DNA of 64,000 nucleotides from Argopecten irradians (lineage: Eukaryota > Mollusca > Bivalvia > Pectinida > Pectinidae), in contig NC_091134.1 in NCBI RefSeq assembly GCF_041381155.1, positions 56,307,944 through 56,371,943 on the forward strand. Direction: 5' to 3'. The notes beneath the pieces are model-generated. The model saw only the letters and a list, made by a program, of their open reading frames with translations. It made no database searches and had not been told where the DNA came from. The translations under genes were made by a program, and so were the position numbers. How positions within the stretch are numbered: position 1 is the first letter of the stretch; every line of letters begins with the position of its first letter. Of this stretch, positions 46,876 to 64,000 are shown piece after piece.

Positions 46876-49536
46876 ATTATCGCCATCATATTTTTCTATC
46901 TTAAATAATGATCATTATAGTTTCAATGATCAATGTGTATATTTACAACTGTTTCAAGACAAGGATAAATTGAACATCCCCATACTAAAATGTTCATTCT
47001 ATAACTATGATACGGATGTCTACAAAGGGGTTATACCTCCTCTTCAGCAGATATTTGAAAGATTTCAATCATTTGTGATGCAGTTTTTTTTATTTGCAGA
47101 TTGCTTATCGATTTAGATTACATATTTAAATAATTAATGCTTTACTACCCCTTATTGATTTGTATGTGCTTTGACTAATTTTTTTTTAATTATCGATTAC
47201 TATCAATGTTGTTTTGCAGCGATATTTCTTATTTCATGTTTATTGATTCGTAAATGTATTCCTTATTCAAGACTATATTAATCAATGTCCATATTGCACA
47301 TATAAATGGATAAGTTAGGATGCACATATATATTTTATATATTCCTGTATTTCCCTATCCAAATTTCTATCGAACTGACCTGTAAACTAATACATACGCT
47401 AAGGTAAAAGGACATATTTTAAGACAATAACGGCAATTACCGCATTATCTTTCAATGAGTGGTAAATATTGAAACATTTTGTTTACATTTATAGGCCATA
47501 TGTGTAAAGATCGGAATACTTCTATTAATAGATTGCAATTGACACAAAATGATCAATTATGTTCAACAAGTTGTAACGATGTATATCAGAACACATGATG
47601 CAGTAATCAAGATATCTAATTTCAGATCTGATGTTGGTGAACTGAAATTCCTTTTTTTCTCAGATGGGTGAATGGATAATGCTGTCTTTAAGCTTTAGTG
47701 ACAGATAGCTCTTACAAAATACGTATTACATGTATGTCCAAAGGCAAAAACGTTTATTTAAAGGAACAAGACAAAAAGAGCCTATGCTAAAGAAACATTA
47801 GTGTCAAATACGCTAGGTATTTCGTATTGTAAATATTATCTAGATATATGTTCATCTTAGACAGGAAAGCGTTTAATAATTTGTATTATAACTTGTTATA
47901 TCAATGGTATAAAGAAGATGGGTCGGTAGACGATGCATTCTACAAAACTATGAAATGTAAATCTTGTAAATAATCACACTTGTGTATTATTGTGATTGCT
48001 TGATAATTAAATAGTACATATACTGCCATTTTGGACGCGTTGTATTTTTTTCTCCTAAATCCTTCTCTCAATAGAAAGAAAACAATATCAATAGTTACCT
48101 AATTATACAGCACTCATTATTCATGACCCCAATTACAAAGCTTGTATTTAGAAATTTGTTTATTGCTAAAGGTCGACACCAAACAGATGACAACCACTGT
48201 GTCCTGGCACCACCTCACTAGTACCATTTGCAAGTAAAAAAGGAATAAATATCAATCCGACAATTTTCAAGTTTTATGCATCTTTTCTGTATCTTATAAC
48301 ATAAAACACCAATACCACATTGATGGAGCACTTGATGCCTTGACATTAGCCAAGATGTCTGCAGAATTTGTATGACGAGGTTTAAATATGCAAGACTCCA
48401 AATACAAATTTTAACAATAATTTTAACAATTTGGATATCTATGATCATCTTTAACAGACTATTAATAACAGCAGCTTACTTTTGAGAAACATTTCCCAAA
48501 TACTGATTAAACTACAACCCATGATTTGATATATAGAAATGAATCACAATCCATGATTTTATATAATACACGCGCCAGAGAGGAAATACAAGGATATCTC
48601 AACAAGTAGCCAATATAAGATACACATCATGTGTAATAAACGGTTCAATAGTTTTCTCTCAGCACCAATGATCAATCTGTTTCATACAAATATTTCAAAT
48701 AATAATGTTATCACATCTTTACAAATTTATTACATTCAAATAGATAAATCTAATACTGTGAATCTATAAACTTAACAACACAAGCCATCCTTGAGGGGTT
48801 ACTAATACGGTCATTAAATCCACCCATGGAATATTTCATAGCAAAATTTAAAATGAAGGCAATTCAGAAGAAAAAAAATTACCAATCATAGGTCTACAGA
48901 CATTTCCTTTGAAGATTACTGAGACAGTGATGCCTAACTTCAAAGCCACACAGTCAATCAGTGTATTTATTCAATTGTTTTGATGTACATCAAAGGACCA
49001 AAGAGCCTAATAGAGCTTTCAGTTTTGCTATGAAATATTCCAAAGGTGGATATGACCCTTAATGACTTGAACCTTGGTCCATATACTGCAATGGTTTTAA
49101 AGACTTCTTAGGCCTTATCACACATTATGATTAATATTCAGTATGTATATCTTTCAATGGTCGTAAAAACAAGTTTCCTATTAAGGAAACTTTCATTTGG
49201 TTTTGAAGTCAAATGTTTAATTAAGTGTACACTAAAGACTTTCTATAAGACAAACAGACCTCGGGGCTTGATTCTGCCTCTACACTTGAGCAGTTCCTAG
49301 CTACCAGTTATCCTTCAGATATCAAATTGTCACCACTGGGCTAATCCTGGCTTCCCACATGATGATGTTCATGGAGTGAAAATGTAACATCACAACATCA
49401 CGTTTCCCCACATTTTTTTTAAGTTTGTCACCAGTCTCTAATCTGGAGACTTCTTCCCCTTTACTCATTCCACCATCAAGAAATGTAGCCTCAGTTGCAT
49501 TCAGACTTCCACTTTTCCAGGTATGCTACTTCATGA
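46876..49536. other. intergenic DNA and MSH2 3' flank
   Basis: AT-rich. The MSH2 3' UTR (minus strand) must lie at the right side. An AATAAA on the minus strand occurs near 48966, but its use is unproven. Confidence 0.45.
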
Positions 49537-63961
<14,425 letters not shown>

Positions 63962-64000
63962 CTGAAACAAGGACCCCTAGTTTGTCATTTTATATTACCC

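Overview
The window is eukaryotic nuclear DNA, AT-rich and intron-rich, most likely from a bivalve or related lophotrochozoan mollusc. The reasons are a vertebrate-like MSH2 spread over many small exons, several BIR-type inhibitor-of-apoptosis (IAP) coding segments (a family strongly expanded in bivalves), and many copies of elements whose design (cap, 145-160 bp core units in tandem, (GGAC)n microsatellite, hairpin end) matches the 'pearl'/Helentron-associated elements known from oysters. The species assignment is inference. All exon limits were read by eye from GT/AG sites, reading phase and homology.

Layout. (1) 1-10,100, minus strand: IAP-type coding. A 2.0 kb exon (1379-3363) carries a long low-complexity region ending in a BIR domain and continues off the left edge. 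Two further exons (8203-8354 and 9858-10090) together encode a second type of BIR. Between them, on the plus strand, lies a decayed retroelement gag-like frame (4486-5307). (2) 10,100-28,500: mostly non-coding, with hairpin elements, a 1.7 kb fold-back element built of Fold-like TTCGTC/GACGAA palindromes (15498-17224), two tRNA-derived SINE-like segments, a possible F-box ORF, and a chain of small exon-like segments on the plus strand (18151-22234) that I cannot name. (3) 28,572-44,608, plus strand: an IAP gene with a long disordered N-terminal region, BIR1, BIR2 and a C-terminal RING, in eight well-phased exons plus one probable upstream exon. Its largest intron holds a 5.7 kb mobile element made of about 34 copies of a ~158 bp unit. 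(4) 44,609-49,536: intergenic space between two convergent genes, with a ~455 bp tandem duplication. (5) 49,537-64,000, minus strand: the C-terminal ~577 codons of MSH2 in 15 exons, including Walker A, signature loop, Walker B and the C-terminal helix-turn-helix; the 5' exons are off the right edge.

The recognised genes act in two separate processes. MSH2 is the common subunit of the MutS-alpha and MutS-beta mismatch sensors. The IAPs are RING-type ubiquitin ligases that bind and restrain caspases or act in innate signalling. Nothing in the sequence suggests the two are co-regulated. The most unusual structure is in the non-coding parts: three distinct families of the same Helentron-like architecture within one window (one nested in another), and two MSH2 exons whose 3' ends with splice donors have been duplicated into the following intron, once as a four-copy array that looks like a string of 24-nt micro-exons.
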